Assembly: GCA_031407765.1 (NCBI GenBank)
Contig: JANOIR010000098.1
Coordinates: 1 to 9,480, forward strand
Source of the DNA: JBDSLU01 sp031407765
GTDB lineage: Bacteria > Acidobacteriota > Vicinamibacteria > Vicinamibacterales > Vicinamibacteraceae
Length of the DNA: 9,480 nt
Direction: 5' to 3'
Shown here: piece by piece, positions 1 to 8,359 of the stretch
Position numbering within the stretch: position 1 is the first letter of the stretch
Layout: each line of letters opens with the position of its first letter
The notes under the pieces: model-generated
Databases searched by the model: none
What the model was told of the DNA's origin: nothing
What the model saw: the letters and a program-made list of their open reading frames with translations, nothing else
Translations under genes and position numbers: made by a program

Positions 1-40
1 CCAGGCCCCGCGGGGGGGCGCCCGCGCCGACCGGGCCTGG
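1..40. repeat. nested inverted repeat at window edge
   Basis: CCAGGCCC (1-8) pairs perfectly with GGGCCTGG (33-40). Inside it, CGCGGG (9-14) pairs with CCCGCG (21-26). The RNA would fold into a long, nearly all-GC stem. No T-run follows (the next bases are CCTAGGGGCC), so it is not a classic intrinsic terminator. It could end the transcript of a gene lying before the window, but the upstream context is missing. Confidence 0.45.
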
Positions 41-180
41 CCTAGGGGCCCCCGCCCCAAGTTCTAGGTGGGCGGCGTTTTGCCGACCGCCCCGGCCGCG
101 GCCGGGTCGTCGACCTCACGGCGCCTCCGGCCATCGGCCTCGGCGTCCGTGGCCCCCGAGGAACCGCCCCGCGCGCGCCG

Positions 181-228
181 GTCTCAATTCCGACGACCGA
201 AACCGCACGTCGGATTTCAATTTGAGAC
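181..228. repeat. two-part inverted repeat
   Basis: GTCTCAA (181-187) is complementary to TTGAGAC (222-228). Just inside, TCCGACG (189-195) is complementary to CGTCGGA (208-214). The 5' arms are separated by 1 nt and the 3' arms by 7 nt, and a 12-nt loop closes the structure. This is fourteen perfect pairs in two blocks within 48 nt, in a stretch that is more AT-rich than its surroundings, so GC bias alone explains it less well than the other stems. It could be a folded RNA or a protein-binding dyad. The function is unknown. Confidence 0.4.
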
Positions 229-354
229 ATCCCTCGATCTCGTGTGCGCCCTGACCCAGGTGCGCGGCGACGAATTGTGTCGGTTCAGCGTCCACCCGGC
301 TGGCGGCGCCGTCACGCCAGTTCGTGCAGTGCCGCGCAGTGTTGCGCGCGCGTG

Positions 355-374
355 GCCGGCGCTCCGACGCCGGC
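355..374. repeat. GC-rich hairpin
   Basis: GCCGGCG (355-361) and CGCCGGC (368-374) form a perfect 7-bp stem around a 6-nt loop, CTCCGA. No T-tract follows. Stems of this length arise by chance fairly often at this GC content. It is noted because it lies just upstream of the candidate sigma-54 promoter. Confidence 0.25.
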
Positions 375-427
375 GGGAACGAATGAAGGGCATGACCGAT
401 CGTGCCGATTGACAACTTGCGTCAGGT

Positions 428-444
428 CCGGCGCGGAAGTTGCC
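428..444 (+). promoter_or_regulatory. candidate sigma-54 (-24/-12) promoter for pilB
   Basis: The segment CCGGCGCGGAAGTTGCC has GG at 430-431, exactly 10 bases, then GC at 442-443. It matches about 10 of the 13 defined positions of YTGGCACGNNNNTTGCW, including GGC, CG and the full TTGC block. The expected start is near 455, giving a leader of about 233 nt before the pilB ATG. A perfect 9-bp hairpin would begin about 10 nt from that 5' end. Spacing-only GG-N10-GC matches are common in GC-rich DNA, so the TTGC block carries most of the weight. PilR, encoded in this window, would be the obvious activator. Confidence 0.35.
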
Positions 445-463
445 TTGTGTGTCAACCGGGTGT

Positions 464-484
464 GTCGCCGTGGATCACGGCGAC
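464..484. repeat. strong 9-bp hairpin in predicted pilB leader
   Basis: GTCGCCGTG (464-472) and CACGGCGAC (476-484) are perfect reverse complements around a 3-nt loop, GAT. Wobble and GC pairs extend the stem outward to 461-487. It is the tightest stem in the upstream region. No T-run follows, so termination is unlikely. If transcription starts near 455, this would be a 5'-terminal stem-loop, a placement that stabilises some bacterial mRNAs. It could also be a DNA-binding dyad. Confidence 0.4.
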
Positions 485-615
485 GCGGCCGGAGCACCGG
501 GTACGCACCACCAGGCCTGCACGTCCGGGCACACGACGTGCCCCGGTGACACGGGCGACGGCGGACCCCGGCGAACGGGTTCCGTCAGTGGACTTCCGGT
601 TTCTGTGTGCGGGCA

Positions 616-639
616 GGCGGCCCCGGCGAGATGGCCGCC
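616..639. repeat. 7-bp hairpin covering an upstream ATG
   Basis: GGCGGCC (616-622) pairs with GGCCGCC (633-639) around a 10-nt loop. The loop contains most of the in-frame ATG at 631, and the stem takes its last base. This would hide that start codon in the mRNA and agrees with choosing the downstream ATG at 688 for pilB. The stem could be a chance product of high GC. Confidence 0.25.
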
Positions 640-687
640 CGCACCGCCCTTTTCGGTAACTATCGCGGCGACCACGACGACGCATCC

Positions 688-2481
688 ATGGCTGTTCGGC
701 TCGGCGAACTCCTACTTCGCGAAAAGCGCATCACTCCGGCCCAGCTGCAGGAGGCCCTGAACCATCAGAAGGCCAACGGCGGCAAGCTGGGGATGACCCT
801 CGTCAAGTTGGGGATGGTCAAGGACGAGGAGATCACCGCGCTCCTCAGCCGGCAGTACGGCGTTCCCTTCATCAACCTCGCGCAGTTCGACATCGATGCG
901 TCGGTCCTCAAGCTGATTCCAGCCGAGACCGCGCAGAAGTACCAGATCGTCCCGATCGGCCGCTCCGGCGCGACGCTGACGATCGCGATGACGGATCCGA
1001 CCAACGTCTTCGCGCTCGACGACATCAAGTTCATGACGGGCTACAACGTCGAGCCCGTCGTCGCCTCCGAGACCGCGGTCGGCGAGGCGATCCAGAAGTA
1101 CTACCAGAGCTCCGGCACCCGCCAGGGTGGCAACGGCGCCTCCGGGGGCGGCAGCAGCAGCAGCAGCGGCATGAACAGTGCTGCGCAGGCCGCCAACACG
1201 CTCGACCTCGCGACGCGCAGCCTCGAGGACTCGGTCACCGGCGACGAAGTCGAGGTGCTCCAGGAGGTCGAGGAGCTCGACGTCACCTCGCTCGAGAAGC
1301 AGGGCGGGGAAGCCCCGGTCATCCGGATGGTCAACCTGCTGCTGATGTCCTCGATCCAGAAGGGCGCCAGCGACATCCACATCGAGCCCTACGAGCGTGA
1401 GTTCCGCGTCCGCTTCCGCATCGACGGCATCCTCTACTCGGTGATGCAGCCGCCCATGAAGTTCAAGGATGCGATCACGTCCCGCATCAAGATCATGGCC
1501 CGCCTGGACATCGCCGAGAAGCGCCTGCCGCAGGACGGCCGCATCAAGCTGCGCTTCAGCGACAACGGCACCAGCAAGGAGATCGACTTCCGTGTCTCCT
1601 GCCTGCCGACGCTGTTCGGCGAGAAGATCGTCATGCGTCTCCTCGACAAGGACAAGCTGATGCTCGACATGACCCGCCTCGGCTTCGAGCCCGAGTCGCT
1701 GGCGCGCCTCGAGCGGCAGATCGCCAAGCCGTGGGGCATGTGTCTCGTCACCGGCCCCACCGGCAGCGGCAAGACCAACACGCTCTATTCCTCCATCAGC
1801 AAGTTGAACACGATGGAGACCAACATCATGACCGCGGAAGACCCGGTCGAGTTCAACCTCCCGGGCGTCAACCAGGTCAACGTCAAGGATTCGATCGGCC
1901 TGAACTTCGCGGCCGCCCTGCGCTCCTTCCTGCGCCAGGATCCGAACATCATCCTGGTCGGCGAAATCCGCGACTTCGAGACCGCGGAAATCGCGGTCAA
2001 GGCCGCGCTCACCGGCCACCTCGTGCTGTCGACGCTGCACACCAACGACGCACCGAGCACGATCAGCCGCCTGATGAACATGGGCATCGAGCCGTTCCTG
2101 GTGGCGAGCTCGGTCAACCTGATTTGTGCGCAGCGCCTGGTCCGCCGCCTGTGCAAGCTCTGCAAGGAGGCGCATCCGCTGCCGCCGCAGGGCTTCATCG
2201 ACGTGGGGATGCCGGCCGAGGACGCCGAGACGGCGGCCGCCTTCCGCCCGGTCGGCTGCGACAAGTGCAACAACACGGGCTACAAGGGCCGCGTCGGTCT
2301 CTACGAGGTCATGGAAATCAGCGAACAGCTGCGCGAGATGATCCTCACCGGCGCGTCGTCGATGGACCTGCGGAAGGCGGCGCGCGAGGAAGGGATGTTC
2401 ACCCTGCGCGAGAGCGGCCTCTGCAAGGTCCGCGAGGGTGTCACGTCGATCGAAGAAGTGGTGCGCGAGACCGTGAAGTAG
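688..2481 (+). CDS. pilB: type IV pilus extension ATPase PilB
   Basis: This cytoplasmic hexameric ATPase (GspE/PilB family, 597 aa) drives pilin insertion at the PilC platform. Residues 4-56 hold two 24-residue RLG/KLG repeats separated by five residues, the layout of the c-di-GMP-binding MshEN domain. A Gly/Ser linker with five consecutive Ser codons (156-160) and an acidic stretch follow. The motor core has Walker A GPTGSGKT at 356-363, an Asp box (AEDPVEF), Walker B ending in LVGE with Glu426, and a His box (HLVLSTLHTN). Two CxxC pairs (Cys489/492 and Cys524/527) form the zinc-binding tetracysteine motif typical of PilB and absent from PilT. I chose ATG 688 because family members begin at about this point. 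In-frame starts at 607 (GTG) and 631 (ATG) would add an unlikely, non-conserved tail. No clear Shine-Dalgarno sequence precedes 688. A GspE role is less likely given the adjacent pilT. Confidence 0.95.
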   Translation: MAVRLGELLLREKRITPAQLQEALNHQKANGGKLGMTLVKLGMVKDEEITALLSRQYGVPFINLAQFDIDASVLKLIPAETAQKYQIVPIGRSGATLTIAMTDPTNVFALDDIKFMTGYNVEPVVASETAVGEAIQKYYQSSGTRQGGNGASGGGSSSSSGMNSAAQAANTLDLATRSLEDSVTGDEVEVLQEVEELDVTSLEKQGGEAPVIRMVNLLLMSSIQKGASDIHIEPYEREFRVRFRIDGILYSVMQPPMKFKDAITSRIKIMARLDIAEKRLPQDGRIKLRFSDNGTSKEIDFRVSCLPTLFGEKIVMRLLDKDKLMLDMTRLGFEPESLARLERQIAKPWGMCLVTGPTGSGKTNTLYSSISKLNTMETNIMTAEDPVEFNLPGVNQVNVKDSIGLNFAAALRSFLRQDPNIILVGEIRDFETAEIAVKAALTGHLVLSTLHTNDAPSTISRLMNMGIEPFLVASSVNLICAQRLVRRLCKLCKEAHPLPPQGFIDVGMPAEDAETAAAFRPVGCDKCNNTGYKGRVGLYEVMEISEQLREMILTGASSMDLRKAAREEGMFTLRESGLCKVREGVTSIEEVVRETVK

Positions 2482-2505
2482 CGGGCGCCGTGCCCCTGGC
2501 CGCGG

Positions 2506-2579
2506 CGGTTACAAAACCGTCGAGCCGGGGGCGAAAAGCGTGCGGAAGCGGCACTACGGCGGCGGCCGTCTGGCCGCCG
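2506..2579. repeat. two small hairpins in the pilB-pilT gap
   Basis: CGGTT (2506-2510) pairs with AACCG (2515-2519) around ACAA, 24 nt after the pilB stop. CGGCGGCC (2560-2567) pairs perfectly with GGCCGCCG (2572-2579) around GTCT. Neither is followed by a T-run. They could be weak transcription-attenuation or RNA-processing sites that set pilB apart from pilT and the genes after it. At this GC content, chance is a serious alternative. Confidence 0.3.
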
Positions 2580-2643
2580 GCGGGGTTGTCGGGCACGCGC
2601 TGCGGCGGCGGGAACGCGCGGGAAGTCGGGACAGTTGGGCCGG

Positions 2644-2660
2644 TTGGATCCGGCCTTGCT
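2644..2660 (+). promoter_or_regulatory. possible sigma-54 promoter before pilT
   Basis: TTGGATCCGGCCTTGCT has GG at 2646-2647, 10 bases, then GC at 2658-2659. It matches TTGG and TTGCT of the -24/-12 consensus perfectly, while the CACG part is poor. The predicted start, near 2671, leaves only about 10 nt before the pilT ATG and would cut into the already weak ribosome-binding site. This argues against it or implies a near-leaderless message. Confidence 0.28.
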
Positions 2661-2680
2661 TTGCACGGGACGGAATCACT

Positions 2681-3817
2681 ATGTCGCTGCCAACGCTGCC
2701 AGAGCTCCTGAAGACCACCGTGGAATTGGGCGGGTCCGACCTGCACATCGCCACCAACACGCCGCCGCAGGTCCGCGTCCACGGCAAGCTGCAGCGGCTG
2801 AACCTGCCGTCGATGGCGCCGTCCGAGACCAAGCAGCTGGTGTACAGCGTGTGCACCGACGCCCAGAAGAAGCGCTTCGAGGAGACCCTCGAGCTCGACT
2901 TCTCGTTCGGCATCAAGGGCACCGGGCGCTTCCGCTGCAACGTGTTCAACCAGCGCGGCGCCACCGGGGCGGTCTACCGCGTCATCCCCGAGAAGATCCG
3001 CAGCTTCCAGGAGCTGGCGCTGCCGCCGGTGCTGGCCAAGCTCGCCGAGCGTCCGCGCGGGCTGGTGCTCGTCACCGGGCCGACCGGCTCGGGCAAGTCG
3101 ACGACGCTGGCGGCGATGCTCGACAAGATCAACACCGAGCGCGCCGAGCACATCCTCACCATCGAGGATCCGATCGAGTACATCCACAACCACAAGGGCT
3201 GCCTGGTCAACCAGCGCGAGGTCCACAGCGACACCTCGAGCTTCACGATGGCGCTGCGCGCCGCGCTCCGCGAAGATCCGGACGTCGTCCTGATCGGCGA
3301 GATGCGCGACCTCGAGACGATCGAGGCGGCGCTGCGCATCGCCGAAACCGGCCACCTCACCTTCGCGACCCTGCACACCAACTCGGCGTCGCAGACGATC
3401 AACCGCATCATCGACGTCTTTCCGGCGCACCAGCAGGGGCAGATCCGCACGCAGCTGTCGCTCGTGATCGAAGGCATCGTCTGTCAGACGCTGCTGCGCA
3501 AGGCGAGCGGCCCGGGCCGCACGGTCGCGCTCGAGATCATGATACCGACGCCGGCCATCCGGAACCTGATTCGCGAGGACAAGGTCCACCAGATCTACTC
3601 GTCGATGCAGACGGGCCAGGAAAAGCTCGGCATGCAGACGCTGAATCAGTGTCTGGCAACGCTGTATCTCAGCAAGCAGATCACGATGGAGACGGCGCTG
3701 ACCGCCTCGTCGAACAAGGACGAGCTCACCGACATGATCCAGCGTGGCAGCGGGATCGTGCCCGGGGCCGGTCTCGGCCGGACGCAGCAGACGCCGCCGC
3801 CACTGCTGCGCAAGTAG
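2681..3817 (+). CDS. pilT: type IV pilus retraction ATPase PilT
   Basis: This cytoplasmic hexameric ATPase (378 aa, the usual PilT length) powers pilus disassembly and hence twitching motility and force generation. The N-terminal PAS-like domain (about 1-110) contains the typical GGSDLHIATNTPPQVRVHG stretch. The RecA-like core has Walker A GPTGSGKS at 133-140, an Asp box (IEDPIEYIH), Walker B around 201-207 ending in Glu207, and a His box (HLTFATLHTN). The PilT hallmark AIRNLIRE lies at 292-299 and is essential for retraction in studied homologues. There is no tetracysteine motif, which separates it from PilB. I chose ATG 2681 because conserved sequence begins directly there. A weak GGA lies about 6 nt upstream, and an earlier GTG at 2540 would add a low-quality extension. 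It lies 199 bp after pilB and 34 bp before pilC. Confidence 0.96.
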   Translation: MSLPTLPELLKTTVELGGSDLHIATNTPPQVRVHGKLQRLNLPSMAPSETKQLVYSVCTDAQKKRFEETLELDFSFGIKGTGRFRCNVFNQRGATGAVYRVIPEKIRSFQELALPPVLAKLAERPRGLVLVTGPTGSGKSTTLAAMLDKINTERAEHILTIEDPIEYIHNHKGCLVNQREVHSDTSSFTMALRAALREDPDVVLIGEMRDLETIEAALRIAETGHLTFATLHTNSASQTINRIIDVFPAHQQGQIRTQLSLVIEGIVCQTLLRKASGPGRTVALEIMIPTPAIRNLIREDKVHQIYSSMQTGQEKLGMQTLNQCLATLYLSKQITMETALTASSNKDELTDMIQRGSGIVPGAGLGRTQQTPPPLLRK

Positions 3818-3837
3818 CGGCGCGACCGGACGCGAAT

Positions 3838-3844
3838 AGAAGGA
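3838..3844 (+). promoter_or_regulatory. ribosome-binding site of pilC
   Basis: AGAAGGA lies 7 nt before the pilC ATG. It is one of the two clearest Shine-Dalgarno sequences in the window (the other precedes pilA), and it fixes the pilC start. Confidence 0.75.
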
Positions 3845-3851
3845 ACCTACG

Positions 3852-5069
3852 ATGCCTACTTTTGCTTTTGCAGGACGGACCCGGGCGGGTGAACTGGTCA
3901 ACGGCGAGCGCCTGGCGGATTCCGTCGACGCCGCCGTCGCGATGCTGCGCCGCGAGCAGATCCTCGTGACGAAGATCAGCGCGGTCAAGGAACGGGCCAA
4001 GGAAGACAAGAGCCAGCAGAAGTTCCGCGCCAGGAAGATCCCGACCAAGAACCTGGCCATCTTCACCCGCCAGTTCTCGGTGATGATCGACGCCGGCCTG
4101 CCGCTGGTGCAGTGTCTCGACATCCTCGGCAAGCAGGAAGCGCACAAGGGCTTTGCCCAGACGATCCTGGCGACCCGCAGCGAAGTCGAAGGCGGCGCGT
4201 CGCTGGCCGACGCAATGCGGCGGCATCCCAAGGCCTTCGACACCCTCTACGTCAACATGGTGGCGGCGGGCGAGGCCGGCGGTATCCTCGACACGATTCT
4301 CAAGCGCCTCGCGATCTACATCGAGAAGAACGTCAAGCTGATTGGCCAGGTCAAGTCCGCGATGATCTACCCGATCGCGGTCATGACGATCGCCGCCCTG
4401 GTCGTCGCGGTCATCCTGTGGAAGGTCATCCCGACCTTCGCCGAGCTGTTCGCCGGCCTCGGCGCCGAGCTGCCGCTGCCGACCCGCGTCGTCATCTGGG
4501 CCAGCAATAGCTTCGTCACGGCGATGCCGTTCCTGATCATCGGCTTCATCGGCGCCGTGTTCGGTATCCGCGCGTTCTACGCCACGTCCGGCGGCCGCCG
4601 CACCATCGACCGGTTCCTGCTGGCGCTGCCGATTCTCGGCATCATCCTCCGCAAGATCGCGGTGGCCCGGTTCTGCCGCACGCTGTCGACGCTGATGGCC
4701 TCGGGCGTGCCGATCCTCGACGGCCTCGAGATCACGGCCCGCACCGCCGGCAATTCCGTCATCGAGGACGCCATCATGGTCACGCGCCAGAGCATCGAGC
4801 GCGGCGAGACGGTGTCGGCTCCGCTCGAGAAGACCAGGGTGTTCCCAGCCATGGTCACGCAGATGATCAACGTCGGTGAGACCACCGGCGCGCTCGACGC
4901 GATGCTCTCCAAGATCGCCGACTTCTACGAAGAGGAGGTCGACACCGCGGTCGCCGGCCTCATGACGCTGCTCGAGCCGGTGATGATCGCCATCCTCGGC
5001 ATCATCGTCGGCGGCATCGTCATCTCGATGTACATGCCGATCTTCAAGCTCATCGAGAAGCTCTCGTAA
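3852..5069 (+). CDS. pilC: type IV pilus inner-membrane platform protein PilC
   Basis: This polytopic inner-membrane protein (405 aa, the normal GspF/PilC length) is the platform on which PilB or PilT acts to move pilins between membrane and fibre. A short N-terminal region (MPTFAFAGRTRAGELVNG) precedes two duplicated T2SSF domains at about 68-191 and 271-393. These carry the paired signatures VAAGEAGGILD (137-147) and VGETTGALD (341-349). Membrane segments are visible at about 172-195, 222-241 and 372-398. The start is fixed by the strong AGAAGGA site at 3838-3844. The gene sits 34 bp after pilT and 25 bp before pilS, consistent with one transcript. GspF of a type II secretion system is the alternative family member, but the pilT and pilSR neighbours favour PilC. 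Confidence 0.96.
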   Translation: MPTFAFAGRTRAGELVNGERLADSVDAAVAMLRREQILVTKISAVKERAKEDKSQQKFRARKIPTKNLAIFTRQFSVMIDAGLPLVQCLDILGKQEAHKGFAQTILATRSEVEGGASLADAMRRHPKAFDTLYVNMVAAGEAGGILDTILKRLAIYIEKNVKLIGQVKSAMIYPIAVMTIAALVVAVILWKVIPTFAELFAGLGAELPLPTRVVIWASNSFVTAMPFLIIGFIGAVFGIRAFYATSGGRRTIDRFLLALPILGIILRKIAVARFCRTLSTLMASGVPILDGLEITARTAGNSVIEDAIMVTRQSIERGETVSAPLEKTRVFPAMVTQMINVGETTGALDAMLSKIADFYEEEVDTAVAGLMTLLEPVMIAILGIIVGGIVISMYMPIFKLIEKLS

Positions 5070-5094
5070 GCGAGTCGAGCTCGAGGTCGCCTGT

Positions 5095-6846
5095 ATGGCA
5101 TCCGGCACTCACGCGCCACCGTCCCGGCCCCGGCCGGGTACGGTGGCTACATCCGCCGGCCCGGCCACGGCGGCCGACGGCCAGCGGCGACGCCTGATCT
5201 GGCTCGTCGTCCTCCGGCCGCTGCTGTTCGGGCTGATCCTCGGGGCCGGGCTGTTCGTCGACTCGCCCAGCCCGAAGGGGCTGCCGCGCGAGTTCGCCCT
5301 CTACCTGCTCGAGGCGGTCGCCCTGCTATCGGTGCTGTACGCCACGACGCGGCGGATGCACGCGCGCTGGCCGTGGCTGATCGAAGCGCAGCTGGTCATC
5401 GACGTCTGCATCGTCGCCAGCATCGTCATCCTGACCGGCGGCTTCGACTCCGACTTCGTCGCACTCTACGTCCTGCCGATCCTGGGCGGCAGCGTGCTCC
5501 GGCTGTCACGCGGCGGCATGACCATCGCCCTGTGGAGCGGCGTGAGCTTCGGGCTGATCGTGGCCTCGCAGTACGGCCTGGTCGTCCCGCGTCCGGAGCA
5601 TTGGGGCCTCACGACCGCCATCCTGCCGCTGCCGCCGCCACGCTACGCGTTCTATTCCGTCAGCATCCACATCGTCGCCTTCATCGCGGTGGCGCGACTG
5701 ACGGGCTACCTCGCGCAGAGCCTGCATCGATCGGACATGAACCTGCGCGCCGCGTCGACGGCGATCGCGGACCTGCAGGCCTTCAGCCAGCACGTCATCG
5801 ACAGCATGACCGGCGGCCTGGCGGCGACTGACGCCGACGGCCGCATCGTCATGTTCAACCGGGCCGCCGAGGCGATCACCGGGCATCACGCCGCGCTGGT
5901 CCGCGGCCAAGCCGCGATTGAGGTGCTGCAACTGCCGGCGGAGCTCCGAGGCGCCCTCGCCGAGGTCGTGGCCACCGGTCGCGGCCGCCGCGTGATCTAT
6001 CCGTTCAGGCTGCGCGATGGCAACCAGCTCGACATGGGCATCACGCTCGGTCCGCTGATGACCTCGACGGGCGGCGGCTATCTCTTCACGTTCCAGGACG
6101 TGACCGAACTGAAGCGCCTGGAGCGCGAGGCCGAGACGCAGAAGCGGCTCGCAGCCGTGGGCCAGATGGCGGCCGGCATCGCGCACGAGATCCGCAACCC
6201 GCTGGCGTCGATGTCGGGCTCGATGCAGGTGCTGCGGCAGGAGCTGGAGCTGGACCCGGACCAGGCCCAGCTGTTCGACATCGTGCTGCGCGAGTCGGAT
6301 CGCCTGAACCACACGATCCGCGATTTCCTGAGTTACGCGCGGCCGTCGCAGGGCCAGGCCGCCTCGGTCGACATGGCCACCGTGGTGCGCGACGCGGCGC
6401 AGCTGCTGCGCAACAGCCCGGACTGCACCGCCGCGCACCAGATCGAGTGCGTCACCGACGGGGTGACGACCCTCCACGCGGTCGAGGCGCAAATGCGCCA
6501 GATCGTCTGGAACCTCGCCACCAATGCGCTGCGCGCCATGCCGACAGGCGGCACGCTGCGCCTCCACGTCGGCGCCAACGGCAGTGCCACCGCCGCCAGC
6601 GTCGGCGGCCCGGCGCTCGTGCTCTCGGTGAGCGACGAGGGCGTCGGTATCCCGGCCGAGGACCTGGACCGCATCTTCCAGCCGTTCCACGGCGGCTTCG
6701 CCAAAGGCGCGGGGCTCGGCCTCGCCATCGTGCACCGCATCGTCAGCGACCAGGGCGGCTCGATCGCCGTCCACTCGCAGACCGGGCGGGGCACCACCAT
6801 CGACGTCATCCTGCCGGCTGAGCGGCGGGCGGAGATCGCCGCGTAA
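5095..6846 (+). CDS. pilS: membrane sensor histidine kinase PilS
   Basis: This is the sensor kinase of the PilS-PilR two-component system. In Pseudomonas and Myxococcus, PilS responds to pilin level in the membrane and controls phosphorylation of PilR. The protein has 583 aa. A Pro/Ala-rich cytoplasmic start (1-30) precedes about six hydrophobic segments between 33 and 207, followed by a PAS domain (about 225-340, with GGLAATDADGRIVMFN). The HisKA H-box AAGIAHEIRNPL contains the phospho-acceptor His364. The ATPase domain has an N-box with Asn473 and Asn477, a G1 box DEGVGIP (514-520) and a GAGLGLAI G2 box near 538-545. ATG 5095 has GAGG at 5083-5086, 8 nt upstream. The stop is 17 nt before the pilR start, so the two genes are surely coupled. 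The predicted membrane topology fits PilS, but similar NtrB-like kinases exist, so the name rests partly on context. Confidence 0.92.
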   Translation: MASGTHAPPSRPRPGTVATSAGPATAADGQRRRLIWLVVLRPLLFGLILGAGLFVDSPSPKGLPREFALYLLEAVALLSVLYATTRRMHARWPWLIEAQLVIDVCIVASIVILTGGFDSDFVALYVLPILGGSVLRLSRGGMTIALWSGVSFGLIVASQYGLVVPRPEHWGLTTAILPLPPPRYAFYSVSIHIVAFIAVARLTGYLAQSLHRSDMNLRAASTAIADLQAFSQHVIDSMTGGLAATDADGRIVMFNRAAEAITGHHAALVRGQAAIEVLQLPAELRGALAEVVATGRGRRVIYPFRLRDGNQLDMGITLGPLMTSTGGGYLFTFQDVTELKRLEREAETQKRLAAVGQMAAGIAHEIRNPLASMSGSMQVLRQELELDPDQAQLFDIVLRESDRLNHTIRDFLSYARPSQGQAASVDMATVVRDAAQLLRNSPDCTAAHQIECVTDGVTTLHAVEAQMRQIVWNLATNALRAMPTGGTLRLHVGANGSATAASVGGPALVLSVSDEGVGIPAEDLDRIFQPFHGGFAKGAGLGLAIVHRIVSDQGGSIAVHSQTGRGTTIDVILPAERRAEIAA

Positions 6847-6863
6847 CCGCGGCAAAGGACCCC

Positions 6864-8315
<1,452 letters not shown>

Positions 8316-8319
8316 GCGC

Positions 8320-8339
8320 CCGGAGGTGATCGCCTCCGG
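8320..8339 (+). terminator. hairpin right after pilR, possible terminator
   Basis: CCGGAGG (8320-8326) pairs perfectly with CCTCCGG (8333-8339) around TGATCG, starting 5 nt after the pilR stop. A GU and a GC pair can extend it inward, and GCG/CGC extends it outward. No T-run follows, so it is not a textbook intrinsic terminator, but such stems are common at gene ends in GC-rich bacteria. Confidence 0.4.
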
Positions 8340-8359
8340 AACGCCAACCGGCCCGTGTC

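Larger units (their letters stand above)
1..687. other. gene-free region upstream of pilB
   Basis: No frame here gives a protein I would believe. The short open frames on both strands are Arg/Pro/Ala-rich, overlap one another, lack ribosome-binding sites and resemble no family I know. What is visible is nucleotide-level structure: nested inverted repeats at 1-40, a two-part dyad at 181-228, a 7-bp hairpin at 355-374, a 9-bp hairpin at 464-484, a dyad at 527-543 and another at 616-639, plus a sigma-54-like promoter at 428-444. GTGTC motifs occur at 277-281, 449-453 and 462-466, with an inverted copy at 548-552. The region probably combines the tail of an upstream transcription unit with the promoter and leader of pilB. 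A non-coding RNA is possible, but nothing here proves one. Confidence 0.6.

Noticed and set aside
68..412. Plus-strand open frame of 114 codons, and overlapping small frames in 42-760
   Set aside because: They have no ribosome-binding site and no recognisable domain, and several mutually overlapping frames look equally poor.
526..542. Second sigma-54-like match before pilB (GGGCACACGACGTGCC)
   Set aside because: It matches only about 9 of 13 positions, lacks the first T of TTGC, and its fit is explained by the GGGCAC/GTGCCC dyad at 527-543.
607..687. Upstream GTG (607) or ATG (631) as the pilB start
   Set aside because: The added residues are unlike family N-termini. ATG 631 lies within a hairpin, and conserved sequence begins immediately after ATG 688.
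712..2175. Long minus-strand open frame (487 codons) across pilB, and similar antisense frames at 2441-4243, 3726-5108, 5506-6891 and 6333-7994
   Set aside because: They mirror real genes codon for codon, have Arg/Asp/His/Leu-heavy composition typical of antisense GC-rich sequence and show no family motifs.
688..5069. Type II secretion system (GspE/GspF) instead of a type IV pilus
   Set aside because: PilT with an intact AIRNLIRE motif plus PilS and PilR neighbours points to a retractile pilus, and no other gsp gene is present.
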